Shown: positions 1 through 8,817, counted from the stretch's first letter. The stretch is DNA of 55,922 nt from an uncultured Clostridium sp. (GCA_900547035.1 URFM01000020.1:1-55922), one strand, 5' to 3'. A program made the numbers and translations. The notes: generated by a model not told the origin, from the letters alone.

Positions 1-2
1 AG

Positions 3-578
3 TATGCCAGGGAAGAAATCAACAGCATCGGCGGATATTATGCCTATGGCCGGGAGATGGTCAATGGAGGCAGCATCTACGATTTCGATGTGACCAAGCT
101 GTCGGTTTATACCAGGGACATCGGCCTGGCAGGAATCGAGGTCTACGACCTGCTGCGGGATGAATATGATATCCAGATTGAGTTTGGAGATATCAGCAAT
201 ATTCTGGCTTACATTTCCATCGGAGACCGGATTCAGGATATTGAACGCCTGGTGGGGGCTCTGGCGGATATCAAGCGCCTGTATTCCAAAGACTCCTCCC
301 AGATGCTGGCAACGGAGTACATTGCTCCCAAGGTGCTGACCACCCCCCAGAAGGCATTTTACGCTCCGAAGGTTTCCCTTCCCATCCGGGAGACGGCGGG
401 GAAAATCTGCAGCGAGTTTGTGATGTGCTATCCTCCTGGGATCCCCATTCTGGCGCCGGGAGAACTGATTACGGAAGAGATTATTGAGTATATTATGTAT
501 GCGAAGGAAAAAGGCTGTTCCATGCAGGGAACAGAGGACCCCAATGTGGAGCGTTTGAATGTTCTGGAGCATTTTTAA
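3..578 (+). CDS. speA: Orn/Lys/Arg decarboxylase (probable arginine decarboxylase), 3' part
   Basis: This is the C-terminal 191 residues of a fold-I PLP-dependent basic amino acid decarboxylase. The gene enters from the left edge: the frame is open from base 3, and the internal ATG at 57 is not the true start. The visible part covers the end of the major domain (SVYTRDIGLAGIEVYDLL) and the C-terminal Orn/Lys/Arg decarboxylase domain (CYPPGIPILAPGE). The PLP-binding lysine lies upstream of the window, so substrate cannot be read from the active site. The downstream agmatine deiminase and carbamoylputrescine amidase make arginine decarboxylation to agmatine by far the best reading; lysine or ornithine decarboxylase is the alternative. 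Confidence 0.85.
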   Translation, partial: YAREEINSIGGYYAYGREMVNGGSIYDFDVTKLSVYTRDIGLAGIEVYDLLRDEYDIQIEFGDISNILAYISIGDRIQDIERLVGALADIKRLYSKDSSQMLATEYIAPKVLTTPQKAFYAPKVSLPIRETAGKICSEFVMCYPPGIPILAPGELITEEIIEYIMYAKEKGCSMQGTEDPNVERLNVLEHF

Positions 579-623
579 GAGAAATGCGGGAAGCAAAGGC
601 ACACGGGAGAAAGGAGAAATCGG

Positions 624-1478
624 ATGGAGCTTTGGTTTTCAGACCCACATACCGACAATGTGAAGCTGTCGGTGAAGGTGGACAAGCAGCTGTTCGGAGA
701 GGAGACAGATTTTCAGAAAATTGCTGTGTTTGAATCTCAGGAATTTGGGCGTTTTATCACCTCCGACGGGCATATTGTATTTTCAGAAAAGGACGAGTTC
801 GTCTACGACGAGATGATTGTCCATGTGCCAATGGCAGTACACCCAAGAGTACGGAAAGTTTTGGTCATTGGAGGCGGGGACGGAGGAGTAGCCAGAGAGC
901 TGTCCTACTATAAAGAGGTAAAACAGATTGATGTGGTGGAGCCGGACCAGATGTTCGTCTATGCCTGCCGCCAGTTTTTCCCGGATAACGCCCGGGGACT
1001 GGAGGACGAGCGGGTCAATATCTATTACGAGGACGGCCTTCGTTTCCTGAGGTCCAAGCAGGATGAGTACGATTTGATTATTAACGATGCCATTGACCCC
1101 CTGGGTCATACGGCGGGATTGTTTACCAAGGAATTTTACGGAAACTGCTACCGGGCCCTGAGGGAGGACGGCATCCTGGTGTATCAGCACGGAAGTCCCT
1201 TCTACGATGAGGACGAGGAGTCCTGCCGGGCCATGCACCACAAGGCCAGCAAGAGCTTTCCCGTCAGCCGGGTATATCAGGCCCACATTCCCACCTGCTC
1301 TTCCGGGTACTGGCTGTTTGGATTTATTTCCAAAAAATATCACCCGCTAAACGACCTGGACGATAAGCGGTGGAAAGAGAGAGGAATCAAGACCTGGTAT
1401 TACACCACAAACCTTCATCGGGGAGCCTTCATGCTGCCAAAGTACGTGGAGGATATGCTGGAGGAAGAGGAAGCGTAA
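624..1478 (+). CDS. speE: Spermidine synthase-like aminopropyltransferase (divergent SpeE)
   Basis: Length (284 aa) and layout are those of bacterial spermidine synthase: a small N-terminal beta domain, then a Rossmann methyltransferase-like fold with GGGDGG at residues 83-88. The family transfers an aminopropyl group from decarboxylated SAM to putrescine, releasing methylthioadenosine. Several active-site stretches are unusual: NDAIDPLGHT at 154-163 where D-S-x-(D/E)-P-V-G-P-A is normal, VEPD at 105-108, and QHGSP at 188-192 where Q-x-(D/E)-x-P is typical. It sits beside a complete carboxyspermidine route, and no speD (source of decarboxylated SAM) is in view, so substrate preference may have shifted. 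RBS AAAGGAG precedes the ATG. Confidence 0.85.
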   Translation: MELWFSDPHTDNVKLSVKVDKQLFGEETDFQKIAVFESQEFGRFITSDGHIVFSEKDEFVYDEMIVHVPMAVHPRVRKVLVIGGGDGGVARELSYYKEVKQIDVVEPDQMFVYACRQFFPDNARGLEDERVNIYYEDGLRFLRSKQDEYDLIINDAIDPLGHTAGLFTKEFYGNCYRALREDGILVYQHGSPFYDEDEESCRAMHHKASKSFPVSRVYQAHIPTCSSGYWLFGFISKKYHPLNDLDDKRWKERGIKTWYYTTNLHRGAFMLPKYVEDMLEEEEA

Positions 1479-1525
1479 GCGGAGATTAAAAACCATACAG
1501 AGATAAGAAAGTGAGGAAAACGAAT

Positions 1526-2785
1526 ATGAGCAGATTACTGGTAATCGGATGCGGCGGAGTGGCCTCCGTGGCTATCCAGAAATGCTGTCAGAACAGCAAG
1601 GTGTTTACGGAGCTGTGCATCGCCAGCCGCACCAAGGAGAAATGCGATGCCTTAAAAGAGAAAATCCAGGACAAGACCGACACGGTGATTACCACCGCCA
1701 AGGTGGATGCGGACAGCAAGGAAGAGCTGGTGGCCCTGATTAACTCCTACAAGCCGGATGCGGTCCTGAACGTGGCCCTTCCTTATCAGGATTTGACCGT
1801 TATGGATGCCTGCCTGGAGTGCAAGGTGGATTACATTGACACCGCCAACTACGAGCCGGAGAATACGGACGATCCGGAGTGGAGAGCCATCTACGAGAAA
1901 CGCTGCAAGGAGGAGGGCTTTACCGCTTACTTTGATTACTCCTGGCAGTGGGCTTATCAGGAGAAGTACAAGGAGGCAGGCATCACCGCTCTTTTGGGAA
2001 CCGGCTTTGACCCGGGCGTGACCAGCGTATTTTCCGCCTATGCCTTAAAGCACTACTTCGACGAGATCGAAACCATTGATATTTTAGACTGCAACGGCGG
2101 CGACCACGGCTATCCCTTTGCCACCAACTTCAATCCGGAGGTCAACTTAAGAGAGGTGTCCGCCAACGGCTCTTACTGGGAGAACGGCCACTGGGTGGAG
2201 ACCAAGCCCATGGAGATTAAGCGGGAGTATGATTTCCCACAGGTTGGAAAGAAGGATATGTACCTGCTTCACCATGAGGAGATTGAATCCCTGGCGAAGA
2301 ATATCCCCGGCGTGAAGCGCATCCGTTTCTTCATGACCTTCGGTCAGAGCTACCTGACCCACATGAAGTGTCTGGAGAACGTGGGAATGCTCTCCACCTC
2401 CCCCATTATGTACGAGGGACGGGAGATTGTGCCCATCCAGTTCTTAAAGGCCCTTCTGCCCGACCCCGCAAGCCTTGGCCCCCGCACTGTGGGAAAGACC
2501 AACATCGGCTGCATTTTTAAGGGCAAAAAGGACGGCAAGGAAAAGACCATCTACATTTACAACGTCTGCGATCACCAGGAGTGCTACAAGGAGGTTGGCT
2601 CCCAGGCTATTTCCTACACCACCGGCGTGCCGGCTATGATTGGAACCGCCCTGGTGGTAACGGGTCAGTGGAAGAAGCCTGGCGTGTTTAATGTGGAAGA
2701 ATTCGACCCGGACCCCTACATGGAGATGTTAAACGAGTATGGTCTGCCCTGGGTTGTGGATGAGAATCCCGAGACGGTGGAGTAA
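1526..2785 (+). CDS. Carboxynorspermidine/carboxyspermidine dehydrogenase (saccharopine dehydrogenase family)
   Basis: This NADPH-dependent enzyme condenses L-aspartate semialdehyde with a diamine (putrescine or diaminopropane) to give carboxyspermidine or carboxynorspermidine. The 419-residue protein has an N-terminal Rossmann nucleotide-binding motif (G8-C-G-G-V-A) and the LYS1/saccharopine dehydrogenase catalytic domain (LLGTGFDPGVTSVF near residue 155). I start it at ATG 1526 because GAGG at 1512-1515 is an ideal ribosome binding site for it; a GTG at 1511 would add five residues and overlap that site. The decarboxylase that consumes its product follows 6 bp downstream, so the two form a translationally close pair. 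Confidence 0.9.
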   Translation: MSRLLVIGCGGVASVAIQKCCQNSKVFTELCIASRTKEKCDALKEKIQDKTDTVITTAKVDADSKEELVALINSYKPDAVLNVALPYQDLTVMDACLECKVDYIDTANYEPENTDDPEWRAIYEKRCKEEGFTAYFDYSWQWAYQEKYKEAGITALLGTGFDPGVTSVFSAYALKHYFDEIETIDILDCNGGDHGYPFATNFNPEVNLREVSANGSYWENGHWVETKPMEIKREYDFPQVGKKDMYLLHHEEIESLAKNIPGVKRIRFFMTFGQSYLTHMKCLENVGMLSTSPIMYEGREIVPIQFLKALLPDPASLGPRTVGKTNIGCIFKGKKDGKEKTIYIYNVCDHQECYKEVGSQAISYTTGVPAMIGTALVVTGQWKKPGVFNVEEFDPDPYMEMLNEYGLPWVVDENPETVE

Positions 2786-2791
2786 GCGGAA

Positions 2792-3910
2792 ATGTTTGAG
2801 ACAGTCAAAACACCCTGCTATATTGTGGATGAGAAGAAGCTTCGGAGCAATCTGGAAATTTTAAAGCGGGTACAGGAGGAGGCGGACTGCAAAATCCTCC
2901 TGGCCCAGAAGGCATTTTCCATGTTCCGGGTCTATCCCTTGATTGGGGAGTATCTGGCGGGGACCACCGCCAGCGGCTTGTACGAGGCCAGACTGGGCCG
3001 CGAGGAGATGGGGAAGGAAAATCATGTCTTTGCCCCCGCCTTCCGTTCGGAGGATATGGAGGAGCTGGATGAAATCTGCGACCATGTGATTTTTAACTCC
3101 ATGGCCCAGTTTGAAAAGCACAAAGGCGCCTGCCGCCATGCCAGCATCGGCCTTCGGGTGAATCCGGAGTGCTCTACCCAGGAAGGACATGCCATCTATG
3201 ACCCCTGCGCCGTCGGTTCACGTCTGGGAATCCGCAGGGAGCAGCTGCCTGAGAAGCTGCCGGATGAAGTGGAGGGTCTGCATTTTCACACCCTCTGCGA
3301 GCAGAACGCCGATGATTTGGTGACCACCTTCCGGGCCTTTGAGGAGAAGTTTTCCTCCTATTTTTCTCATTTGAAATGGCTGAATCTGGGAGGGGGACAC
3401 CATATCACCAGGGCGGACTATCAGGTGGATGTGCTCATCGGGCTGGTAAAGGAGATTCGCAAAAAGCACGGCCTGGAAGTCTACTTGGAGCCGGGGGAAG
3501 CCATTGCCTTAAACGCCGGATACCTGGTGACAGAGGTGATGGACATTGTGGAAAACGGAATGGAGATTCTGATTCTGGACGCCTCCGCCGCCTGTCATAT
3601 GCCGGATGTGCTGGAGATGCCCTATCGTCCTCCCTTGAGAGGCGGCTATGAGGCCGGGGAGAAGCCCTTTACCTACCGGCTTTCCTCCATGACCTGTCTG
3701 GCTGGGGACGTCATCGGGGATTACAGCTTTGAGCAGCCGGTGAAGGTGGGAGACCGCCTGGTGTTTGAGGATATGGCCATCTATTCCATGGTCAAGAATA
3801 ATACCTTTAACGGGATTCCCCTGCCCTCCATCCTGCTCCTTCGGGAGAACGGAGAACTGGAAACGGTCCGGGAATTCGGCTATGAAGATTTTAAGGGGCG
3901 GCTTTCCTAA
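2792..3910 (+). CDS. nspC: Carboxynorspermidine/carboxyspermidine decarboxylase
   Basis: This is a fold-III (alanine racemase-like) PLP enzyme of 372 aa that decarboxylates carboxyspermidine to spermidine (or the nor-form). The PLP lysine is K40 in LLAQKAFSMF. The glycine-rich phosphate-binding segment (LNLGGGHHI) and the EPGEA motif follow, and a Cys in the CLAGDVIGDY stretch is the usual dimer-shared catalytic residue. It lies 6 bp after the dehydrogenase gene. With aguA/aguB providing putrescine upstream, the pair completes an SAM-independent spermidine route. Confidence 0.92.
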   Translation: MFETVKTPCYIVDEKKLRSNLEILKRVQEEADCKILLAQKAFSMFRVYPLIGEYLAGTTASGLYEARLGREEMGKENHVFAPAFRSEDMEELDEICDHVIFNSMAQFEKHKGACRHASIGLRVNPECSTQEGHAIYDPCAVGSRLGIRREQLPEKLPDEVEGLHFHTLCEQNADDLVTTFRAFEEKFSSYFSHLKWLNLGGGHHITRADYQVDVLIGLVKEIRKKHGLEVYLEPGEAIALNAGYLVTEVMDIVENGMEILILDASAACHMPDVLEMPYRPPLRGGYEAGEKPFTYRLSSMTCLAGDVIGDYSFEQPVKVGDRLVFEDMAIYSMVKNNTFNGIPLPSILLLRENGELETVREFGYEDFKGRLS

Positions 3911-3991
3911 AAGGCCCCCCTATTTTTGATGGAACGTAACTGTGAGGGTACGGAACACTTTTGACGGAATATCAGGAGGAAATAAAAATCA

Positions 3992-5185
3992 ATGGATATG
4001 CAGGATAAAAACAGGGACGCCCTTCCGGTCCGGGACGGCTTTTTTATGCCCGGGGAATTTGAGCCCCACAGAGGCTGCATTTTAATCTGGCCCTTCCGCC
4101 CTGGTTCCTGGAACTACGGGGCCGGTCCGGCCAGGGAAGCCTTCCGGCAGGTAATCTGGGCCATCGCACAAAGCGAGAAGGTGTGGGTGGCTGCGGGAGC
4201 GGAGGGGATGGCTTCGGCCAGGAAGATGCTTTTAGAGGAGGGGAGAGACCTGGGACAGCCAGAGAAGGTGCTGGAGCGCATCGAAATTTTTCCGGCGCAG
4301 ACGGATGATTCCTGGGCCAGGGACGTAGGCCCCACCTTCCTGAAAAATGCCTCCGGCCAGGTCCGCTGTGTCAACTGGGAGTTCAACGCCTGGGGCGGCA
4401 CGGAGGACGGCCTTTACGCCTCCTGGGAAAAGGACAATGCCTTTGCCAAAGCCTTTGCCGCCAGGGAGGGATACTTCTGCTATGACGCAGCCCCCTTTGT
4501 GCTGGAGGGAGGAGCCATTCACAGCGACGGGGAGGGAACCCTTATGGTGACGGAGGCCTGCCTTCTGAGCAAGGGACGCAATCCTTCCCTGAGCAAGGCG
4601 GAGATTGAGGAAAAGCTGAAAGATTACCTGGGGGCAGAAAAGGTCATCTGGCTTCCCCGGGGGATTTACAACGATGAGACCAACGAACATGTGGATAATG
4701 TCTGCGCCTTTTTAAAGCCGGGCCATGTGGTCCTGGCCTGGACGGACAACCAGGAGGACCCCCAGTATGAGATGTCTATGGCCTGTTTACAGGTGCTGGA
4801 GCAGGAGCGGGACGCAAAAGGCAGGCCCATCCGGGTCCATAAGCTGCCGGTGCCCGACGTGCCCATCTGCGTGACGGAGGAGGAAGTGAAGGGCTTCGTC
4901 TTCGAGGAGGGGGAGGATTTTAGGGAGCCGGGAGAGCGGCTGGCCGCCTCCTATGTGAATTTCTATTTTTCCAACCAGGCGGTCATAATGCCTGTTTTTG
5001 GCGGGGAAAATGAGGAGAGTGACCGCCGGGCGGTGAAGATGATGGAAGAGCTGTGCCCGGACCGGCAGGTGATTCCCATTTCGGCCAGAGCCATTTTGTC
5101 CGGCGGGGGAAACATCCACTGTATTACCCAGCAGGTGCCCGAAGGGATTCCCGATGGGCGAAAAGAACAGGAGGGAAGAATTTGA
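3992..5185 (+). CDS. aguA: Agmatine deiminase
   Basis: The enzyme hydrolyses agmatine to N-carbamoylputrescine and ammonia. The 397-residue protein belongs to the guanidino-group-modifying (PPADI) fold: it begins with the PGEFEPHRGCILIWP stretch, carries the DDSWARDVGP, WEFNAWGG and EGG-IHSDG motifs, and ends with the catalytic cysteine C377 in GGGNIHCITQQ. RBS AGGAGG precedes the ATG, 81 bp after nspC. Its stop codon overlaps the TTG start of aguB by 4 bp, indicating coupled translation of two consecutive pathway steps. Confidence 0.96.
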   Translation: MDMQDKNRDALPVRDGFFMPGEFEPHRGCILIWPFRPGSWNYGAGPAREAFRQVIWAIAQSEKVWVAAGAEGMASARKMLLEEGRDLGQPEKVLERIEIFPAQTDDSWARDVGPTFLKNASGQVRCVNWEFNAWGGTEDGLYASWEKDNAFAKAFAAREGYFCYDAAPFVLEGGAIHSDGEGTLMVTEACLLSKGRNPSLSKAEIEEKLKDYLGAEKVIWLPRGIYNDETNEHVDNVCAFLKPGHVVLAWTDNQEDPQYEMSMACLQVLEQERDAKGRPIRVHKLPVPDVPICVTEEEVKGFVFEEGEDFREPGERLAASYVNFYFSNQAVIMPVFGGENEESDRRAVKMMEELCPDRQVIPISARAILSGGGNIHCITQQVPEGIPDGRKEQEGRI

Positions 5186-6057
5186 GAAAGACAACAGCGG
5201 CAGCCATTCAGATGAGCTGCGATATGAGCGTAGAAAAAAATTTGGAGAAGGCGGAGCAGATGATTCGCCAGGCGGCGGAACAGGGAGCCCAGGTGATTCT
5301 TTTGCCGGAACTCTTTGAGCGGCCCTACTTCTGCCAGGAGAAGCGCTACGATTATTACGATTACGCCCTGCCGGTGGAGGAGAATCCGGCGGTGGCTATG
5401 GGAAAGCGTCTGGCAGAGGAGCTGGATGTGGTCCTTCCCATCAGCTTTTACGAGCGGGACGGAAACGTGCTCTACAACTCCATCGCCTGCATAGACGGGG
5501 GAGGAGAGCTTCTGGGGATTTACCGGAAGACCCACATCCCCTGTGACCATTTTTACCAGGAAAAATTCTATTTTACCCCGGGAAATACGGGCTTCCGGGT
5601 GTTCCGGACCAGGTACGGCACCATCGGCATCGGAATCTGCTGGGACCAGTGGTTCCCGGAGACTGCCAGGGCTATGGCGATTAAGGGAGCGGAACTGATT
5701 TTCTATCCCACCGCCATCGGCTCCGAGCCCATTCTGGAGTGCGACAGCATGCCCCACTGGAGACGGTGCATGCAGGGCCACAGCGCCTCCAACCTGGTGC
5801 CGGTGATTGCGGCCAACCGGATTGGAACGGAGCGGGTGGAGCCCTGTGAGGAAAACGCGGGCCAGAAGTCGGCGCTGACCTTTTACGGCTCCTCCTTTTT
5901 GACCGACGAGACGGGAGAACTGGTGGCTTCCGCCTCCAGGGACCAGGAGGAGGTTCTGATTTGGACCTACGATTTGGACCAGATTCGGGAAAACCGGCTT
6001 TCCTGGGGTTTGTTTCGGGACCGGCGGCCGGAGTGTTATGGGGACCTGGTGATGTAA
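5182..6057 (+). CDS. aguB: N-carbamoylputrescine amidase
   Basis: This nitrilase-superfamily enzyme (291 aa) releases putrescine, CO2 and ammonia from carbamoylputrescine. The catalytic triad is visible as E43 (LLPELFE), K116 (YRKTHIP) and C153 (GICWDQWFPE). I choose TTG 5182 as the start: it gives the family's usual N-terminus (M-R-K-T-T-A-A-A-I-Q), lies 6 bases after AGGAGGGA, and overlaps the aguA stop. An in-frame ATG at 5053 would add 43 residues wholly inside aguA with no homology to the family. It closes the arginine-to-putrescine branch. Confidence 0.95.
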   Translation: MRKTTAAAIQMSCDMSVEKNLEKAEQMIRQAAEQGAQVILLPELFERPYFCQEKRYDYYDYALPVEENPAVAMGKRLAEELDVVLPISFYERDGNVLYNSIACIDGGGELLGIYRKTHIPCDHFYQEKFYFTPGNTGFRVFRTRYGTIGIGICWDQWFPETARAMAIKGAELIFYPTAIGSEPILECDSMPHWRRCMQGHSASNLVPVIAANRIGTERVEPCEENAGQKSALTFYGSSFLTDETGELVASASRDQEEVLIWTYDLDQIRENRLSWGLFRDRRPECYGDLVM

Positions 6058-6091
6058 CGATGTAACTTATGACAGACAGGAGAAGAAAAAG

Positions 6092-7039
6092 ATGACAAGA
6101 TACAGTTTGACAGAAATCATAGACAGACAGGGGTATGTGGTGTTGGACGGCTCCATGGGGACGGGGCTGGCGGAGAAGGGCTTTGAGCTGAATACGGCCC
6201 TCTGGACCGCGGGGGCCCTGGTGACCGCGCCGGAACTGGTGCGTCAGGTCCATCTGGATTATCTGAAGGCCGGGGCGGACTGCGGGATTACCGACAGCTA
6301 CCAGGCCACCGTCCCCGGATTTATGGCCCAGGGCTACGGCAGACAGGAGGCGGAGGACTATATCGCCCTGTCGGTCCGGCTGATGAGGGAGACGGGAGAG
6401 CAGTGGTGGCAGGAGGAAGGAAAGGCCCAGGGCAGGCCTCATCCGGTAACTGCCGGAGCGGCGGGCCCTTACGGGGCTTACCTGGCGGATGGCTCCGAGT
6501 ACACCGGGGCCTATGAGATTTCGGAGGAGGAGCTGAGAGCTTTTCACCGGGAGCGGATGGAGATTCTGTGGAAGGCGGGAGCGGACATCCTGGCCATTGA
6601 GACCATCCCTTCCCGGCGGGAAGGGGAGATTATGGCCCAGGAGGCGGAGAAAATCGGGGCTAAGGCCTGGGTGACCTTCAGCTGCCGCAATGGGGAGCGG
6701 ACGAACAAGGGAGATTTGCTAGGTGAGGCGGCAGCGGCCGTGGACAAAATCCGGTCGGTGGAGGCCATCGGGGTCAACTGCACTCATCCGAAGTATATTA
6801 CCCAGTGCATCCGCCAGATTCGGGAAGCCACTGGCAAGCCCATCATCGTCTATCCCAACAGCGGGGAGGAGTACGACGCGAAAGAGAAGCGGTGGACGGG
6901 AATCCGGTATGGCAAAACTCTGGGAGAGTACGCGCCGGAATGGTACCGGGAAGGGGCCAGAATCATCGGCGGGTGCTGTCAGACCCTTTCCCGTCAGATT
7001 CGGGATATTGCCAGAAGTCTGAAGGAGATGGAAGTGTGA
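6092..7039 (+). CDS. mmuM: Homocysteine S-methyltransferase
   Basis: The 315-residue TIM-barrel enzyme methylates homocysteine to methionine using S-methylmethionine or SAM. Diagnostic features are LDGSMGTGL near the N-terminus, GVNCTHP with zinc ligand C230, and GGCC with C295/C296 at the C-terminus. It follows aguB by 34 bp in the same direction and probably shares its transcript. Polyamine synthesis with SAM consumes methionine, so methionine regeneration fits the neighbourhood, but that link is an inference. Confidence 0.9.
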   Translation: MTRYSLTEIIDRQGYVVLDGSMGTGLAEKGFELNTALWTAGALVTAPELVRQVHLDYLKAGADCGITDSYQATVPGFMAQGYGRQEAEDYIALSVRLMRETGEQWWQEEGKAQGRPHPVTAGAAGPYGAYLADGSEYTGAYEISEEELRAFHRERMEILWKAGADILAIETIPSRREGEIMAQEAEKIGAKAWVTFSCRNGERTNKGDLLGEAAAAVDKIRSVEAIGVNCTHPKYITQCIRQIREATGKPIIVYPNSGEEYDAKEKRWTGIRYGKTLGEYAPEWYREGARIIGGCCQTLSRQIRDIARSLKEMEV

Positions 7040-7072
7040 GCGGACATATATCAAAGCAAAAGGAGAATCGTT

Positions 7073-8098
7073 ATGTTTGAACGCGCGGAAGGAATTTATG
7101 AGATCCGGCTGCACAACAATGATCTGGGGGTTTCAGAGATAAAAATTTTTGTGATTCCCGGAAATCCCGGAAAGAGAAGCTTGATGATTGATACAGGCTT
7201 TGGGAATGAAGAATGTTACCGCCGCCTGAAAAAGGGAATGGAAGAGCTGGGGATTTCCTGTGAACAGCTGGATATTTTTATTACCCACCGTCATCACGAT
7301 CATTCGGGACTGGCCGGGGTTTTTGCCAAAGAGGGAGCCAGGATATGGATGAATCCCAAGGAAGATCATCATGCCTATGACTGTATTATACAGAAGCGAG
7401 GCCCGGAATCTATCCAGGAACAGGAGCTGGTTCTTCAGAGAGTGGGAATTACCCGCAGACTGGAACCGGGATTGTGGAGTAAATATAAAGAGGTAAACCA
7501 GCGGGTCCAGCAGGGACGGGATTGGTATTTCCTGGCGCCGGATTTTCCGTATGAACCGGTTCACCAGGGGGATCAGTTCTGTTATGGTTCCTACGTTTTC
7601 GAGGCGGTGGAGTTGAAAGGGCATACCTTTGGACAGACTGGTCTTTTGGACCGTGAGCACAAGATTCTTTTTTGTGCAGACCAGGTAATCGACGGGATTA
7701 TTCCCATTGTCCCCACCTCCTATCCTGATGAAGGGCTGCTGAAAGGATATTTTCAGTCTCTTCAGTGGATTAAGGAGAATCTTGAGGATTATCTTCTCCT
7801 GCCTGCTCACAAGGAACCCATTACTCAGGTAAGACGGGTGATCGACCGGATTGTATTTTCCTATGTGGATAAGGTGGAGCTGATGAAACGGCTGATTTCC
7901 TGCAGCCGGAGAAAGATGACTACAAAGGAAGTGGCTTATCTGGCTTACGGAATTCAGGACGACATGGAGGACGATCCGGATTTTATCAGTCACAAGATGA
8001 TGATCACGAAGACGTTTTCGTGTCTGGAATATCTTTATGGTGAAGATTTCGTTGTTCGGGAAGAAAAGGACGGGACGTTTTACTGGGGAACGCCGTGA
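7073..8098 (+). CDS. Metallo-beta-lactamase-fold hydrolase
   Basis: The 341-residue protein has the binuclear-metal signature H72-x-H74-H75-D76-H77 (THRHHDHSG), with later candidate ligands in GHTFGQTG, the CADQVIDG aspartate and LLPAHKEP. An extra alpha-helical C-terminal domain of about 100 residues follows, resembling the winged-helix tail of the LACTB2-like group. Substrate is not evident from the sequence. It is the last gene before a hairpin terminator and lies 33 bp after mmuM. Codon use is slightly more AT-rich than in the polyamine genes. Confidence 0.8.
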   Translation: MFERAEGIYEIRLHNNDLGVSEIKIFVIPGNPGKRSLMIDTGFGNEECYRRLKKGMEELGISCEQLDIFITHRHHDHSGLAGVFAKEGARIWMNPKEDHHAYDCIIQKRGPESIQEQELVLQRVGITRRLEPGLWSKYKEVNQRVQQGRDWYFLAPDFPYEPVHQGDQFCYGSYVFEAVELKGHTFGQTGLLDREHKILFCADQVIDGIIPIVPTSYPDEGLLKGYFQSLQWIKENLEDYLLLPAHKEPITQVRRVIDRIVFSYVDKVELMKRLISCSRRKMTTKEVAYLAYGIQDDMEDDPDFISHKMMITKTFSCLEYLYGEDFVVREEKDGTFYWGTP

Positions 8099-8121
8099 GG
8101 CAAAAGTGCTCGTAACAAAGT

Positions 8122-8153
8122 AAAATGGCCGGCTTGGGGCAGCCGGTCATTTT
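8122..8153 (+). terminator. Hairpin terminator after the MBL-fold gene
   Basis: AAAATGgCCGGC pairs with GCCGGtCATTTT around an 8-base loop, so both strands end in a short T run. It lies 24 bp past the stop codon of the preceding gene and probably closes the polyamine/methionine transcript. Confidence 0.65.
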
Positions 8154-8523
8154 AAGGAGAAGGTATTTCGTTTCTTATGGGGTGTAGCAAAAACTATATA
8201 ATGTATTGGGGGGTTACGTCTATTATAATAGCACAGGCCTTAAAAAAAGTGTGAACAAAGATAAAAAAAAGAGGGGGATTTTTTTATCGATTTTTACGGG
8301 ATTTAGAAGGACAACACAGGGATGAGCGAGAAAAAAAGAACAAAAAACAGGCCGTTAAGCCTTTTGGCTAAGCTGCGGCCGGATCAGAGAACATATTCTG
8401 ATTTTAAGACGTTTATCTCATGATAGTCAATTTAGCGACTATAACACTTATGTGCGGCTTACTTTAAAATGAGTTTAGCAGCATTTCCAGCTTTTACATT
8501 TTTAGAGAAATGAGGAAACGTCT
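8154..8523. other. Intergenic leader with tandem hairpins upstream of the XRE gene
   Basis: There is no convincing ORF here. The stretch is A-rich (long A and G/A runs around 8240-8285). It holds two consecutive hairpins: GGCCG 8350-8354 with CGGCC 8376-8380 enclosing an AGCC-TTTT-GGCT stem, and ATCAGA 8383-8388 with TCTGAT followed by T residues. A perfect operator-like inverted repeat comes next and is annotated separately. The hairpins could be an untranslated leader or a weak terminator for reads coming from the left. Confidence 0.45.
8423..8442. promoter_or_regulatory. Palindromic operator candidate for the XRE regulator
   Basis: ATAGTC and GACTAT form a perfect 6-bp inverted repeat with an 8-bp spacer. 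A -10-like TATAAC begins inside the right arm at 8440. Location 80 bp before a small helix-turn-helix gene suggests autoregulation. Confidence 0.5.
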
Positions 8524-8742
8524 TTGATTACATACGAGCCCTTTTGGCATATGCTGAAAGCGTCCAAGGAAACTACCTATACCCTGATCTATAAGCATCA
8601 TATCTCAAGTTCTACTATCGACCGTCTCAGAAAGAACAGGCCGTTAAATACCACCACATTGAATGATTTGTGCCGGATTTTTAACTGCAATATCAGCGAT
8701 CTGATCTGCTATAAGCCTTCGGACCAGGATCAGGCATTATAA
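8524..8742 (+). CDS. Small XRE/Cro-type helix-turn-helix transcriptional regulator
   Basis: A 72-residue protein that is essentially a single HTH domain: LKASKETTYTLI, then SSTIDRLRKNR as recognition helix, then TTTLNDLCRIFNCNISDLI, the usual third/fourth helix pattern of Cro/CI-like small regulators. The start is TTG 8524 with GAGG 8 bases upstream. It would bind DNA as a dimer; the perfect inverted repeat about 80 bp upstream is a plausible target. The regulated genes are not evident because it is monocistronic and flanked by unrelated genes. Confidence 0.8.
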   Translation: MITYEPFWHMLKASKETTYTLIYKHHISSSTIDRLRKNRPLNTTTLNDLCRIFNCNISDLICYKPSDQDQAL

Positions 8743-8771
8743 TTATTTAAGAAAAGAGTCGACAGAATTTG

Positions 8772-8795
8772 GGCCCTGCGCTATCGGCAAGGGCC
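8772..8795 (+). terminator. Weak hairpin after the XRE gene
   Basis: GGCCCT pairs with AGGGCC around a 12-base loop, followed by TGTTTGCCGTTCTTT, only moderately T-rich. It may terminate the XRE transcript ahead of the acylphosphatase promoter. Confidence 0.4.
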
Positions 8796-8817
8796 TGTTT
8801 GCCGTTCTTTCAGGCGG

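Noticed and set aside
783..1343. Minus-strand ORF opposite speE and similar frames opposite other genes
   Set aside because: They mirror conserved genes, carry no domain motif and have no ribosome binding site.
5053..5181. Upstream ATG start for aguB
   Set aside because: It would lie within aguA and add residues unlike any nitrilase; TTG 5182 has an ideal RBS and gives the family N-terminus.
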